Shown piece after piece: positions 50,821-50,879 of a stretch of 50,879 bases of DNA. Below the pieces are notes generated by a model. The model searched no databases and was not told where the DNA came from. It was given only the letters and a program-made list of their open reading frames with translations. The translations under genes were made by a program, and so were the position numbers. Each line of letters begins with the position of its first letter. The first letter of the stretch is position 1. The DNA comes from Nocardia caishijiensis NBRC 108228 (GTDB lineage: Bacteria; Actinomycetota; Actinomycetes; Mycobacteriales; Mycobacteriaceae): NCBI RefSeq assembly GCF_001612825.1, contig NZ_BDBE01000035.1, forward strand, positions 1 through 50,879, written 5' to 3'.

Positions 50821-50879
50821 TCTCGTACGGAACTACCTCGGGGTTTTGTGCACGAGAAAGGTATTGGGCTGTGTTTGTT

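Noticed and set aside
50821..50857. Terminator after the FMN reductase gene
   Set aside because: Only a 6-bp inverted repeat (TCTCGT/ACGAGA) with a 25-nt loop; too weak to call.

Overview
The window looks like a chromosomal segment of a high-GC, mycolic-acid-type actinobacterium, most likely Nocardia or a close relative such as Rhodococcus. The evidence is strong GC bias, many GTG starts, actinobacterial families (WhiB7, UPF0182, mycoredoxin, mycothiol-type proteins, paired FadE/FadD genes) and two gene blocks in the order known from Mycobacterium tuberculosis. The first is mrx1-uvrD2-whiB7-ABC1 kinase-Rv3196-like-DUF2342-PDZ/Lon-UPF0182. The second is prfB-mscS-small membrane gene-ftsE-ftsX. 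I see no phage, insertion sequence or CRISPR array.

Layout. 1-363: a degenerate repeat cluster. 364-12854: the conserved block around whiB7, including a 579-bp whiB7 control region (promoter with an AT-rich box, 110-codon upstream ORF, hairpin over its stop codon, intrinsic terminator). 12924-15454: an Rpf-like secreted transglycosylase with two Crp-like sites upstream, an initiator tRNA-fMet gene and a secreted lipase. 15526-19851: a fructose phosphotransferase operon, fruR-fruK-fruA-ptsH, read leftward from an operator-bearing promoter. 20073-24000: a lactate 2-monooxygenase, an Ala/Pro-rich protein and a membrane diguanylate cyclase. 24233-27466: galactokinase, a sodium:solute symporter and a tiny two-helix membrane protein. 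27463-31328: a Tat-exported PhoD phosphatase, a PepSY membrane protein and a His-containing membrane protein. 31360-36069: two acyl-CoA ligases, an ArsR-like regulator and a secreted protein. 36171-39569: accessory-type DNA with a toxin-antitoxin-like pair, an AurF-type diiron oxygenase and two gene remnants. 39628-42461: the fadE24-fadE23 pair under twin palindromes. 42503-45209: a GT39-type glycosyltransferase and a divergent hydrolase/MerR pair. 45293-49186: ftsX, ftsE, a small membrane gene, mscS and prfB. 49241-50820: an XRE regulator divergent from an FMN reductase across a 12-bp inverted repeat.

How it fits together: the left part is antibiotic and redox stress response and envelope housekeeping. 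The middle is sugar uptake (fructose, probably galactose) and small-acid metabolism. The right part is fatty-acid or related acyl catabolism and cell division. Several transcription units carry a visible promoter with an operator placed in or next to it. The most unusual items are the whiB7 leader and a two-copy repeat element (8994-9085 and 40870-40965) whose arms differ in sequence but remain self-complementary around a same-length loop with shared blocks. All functional calls come from reading the sequence and remembered families; no database search was run.
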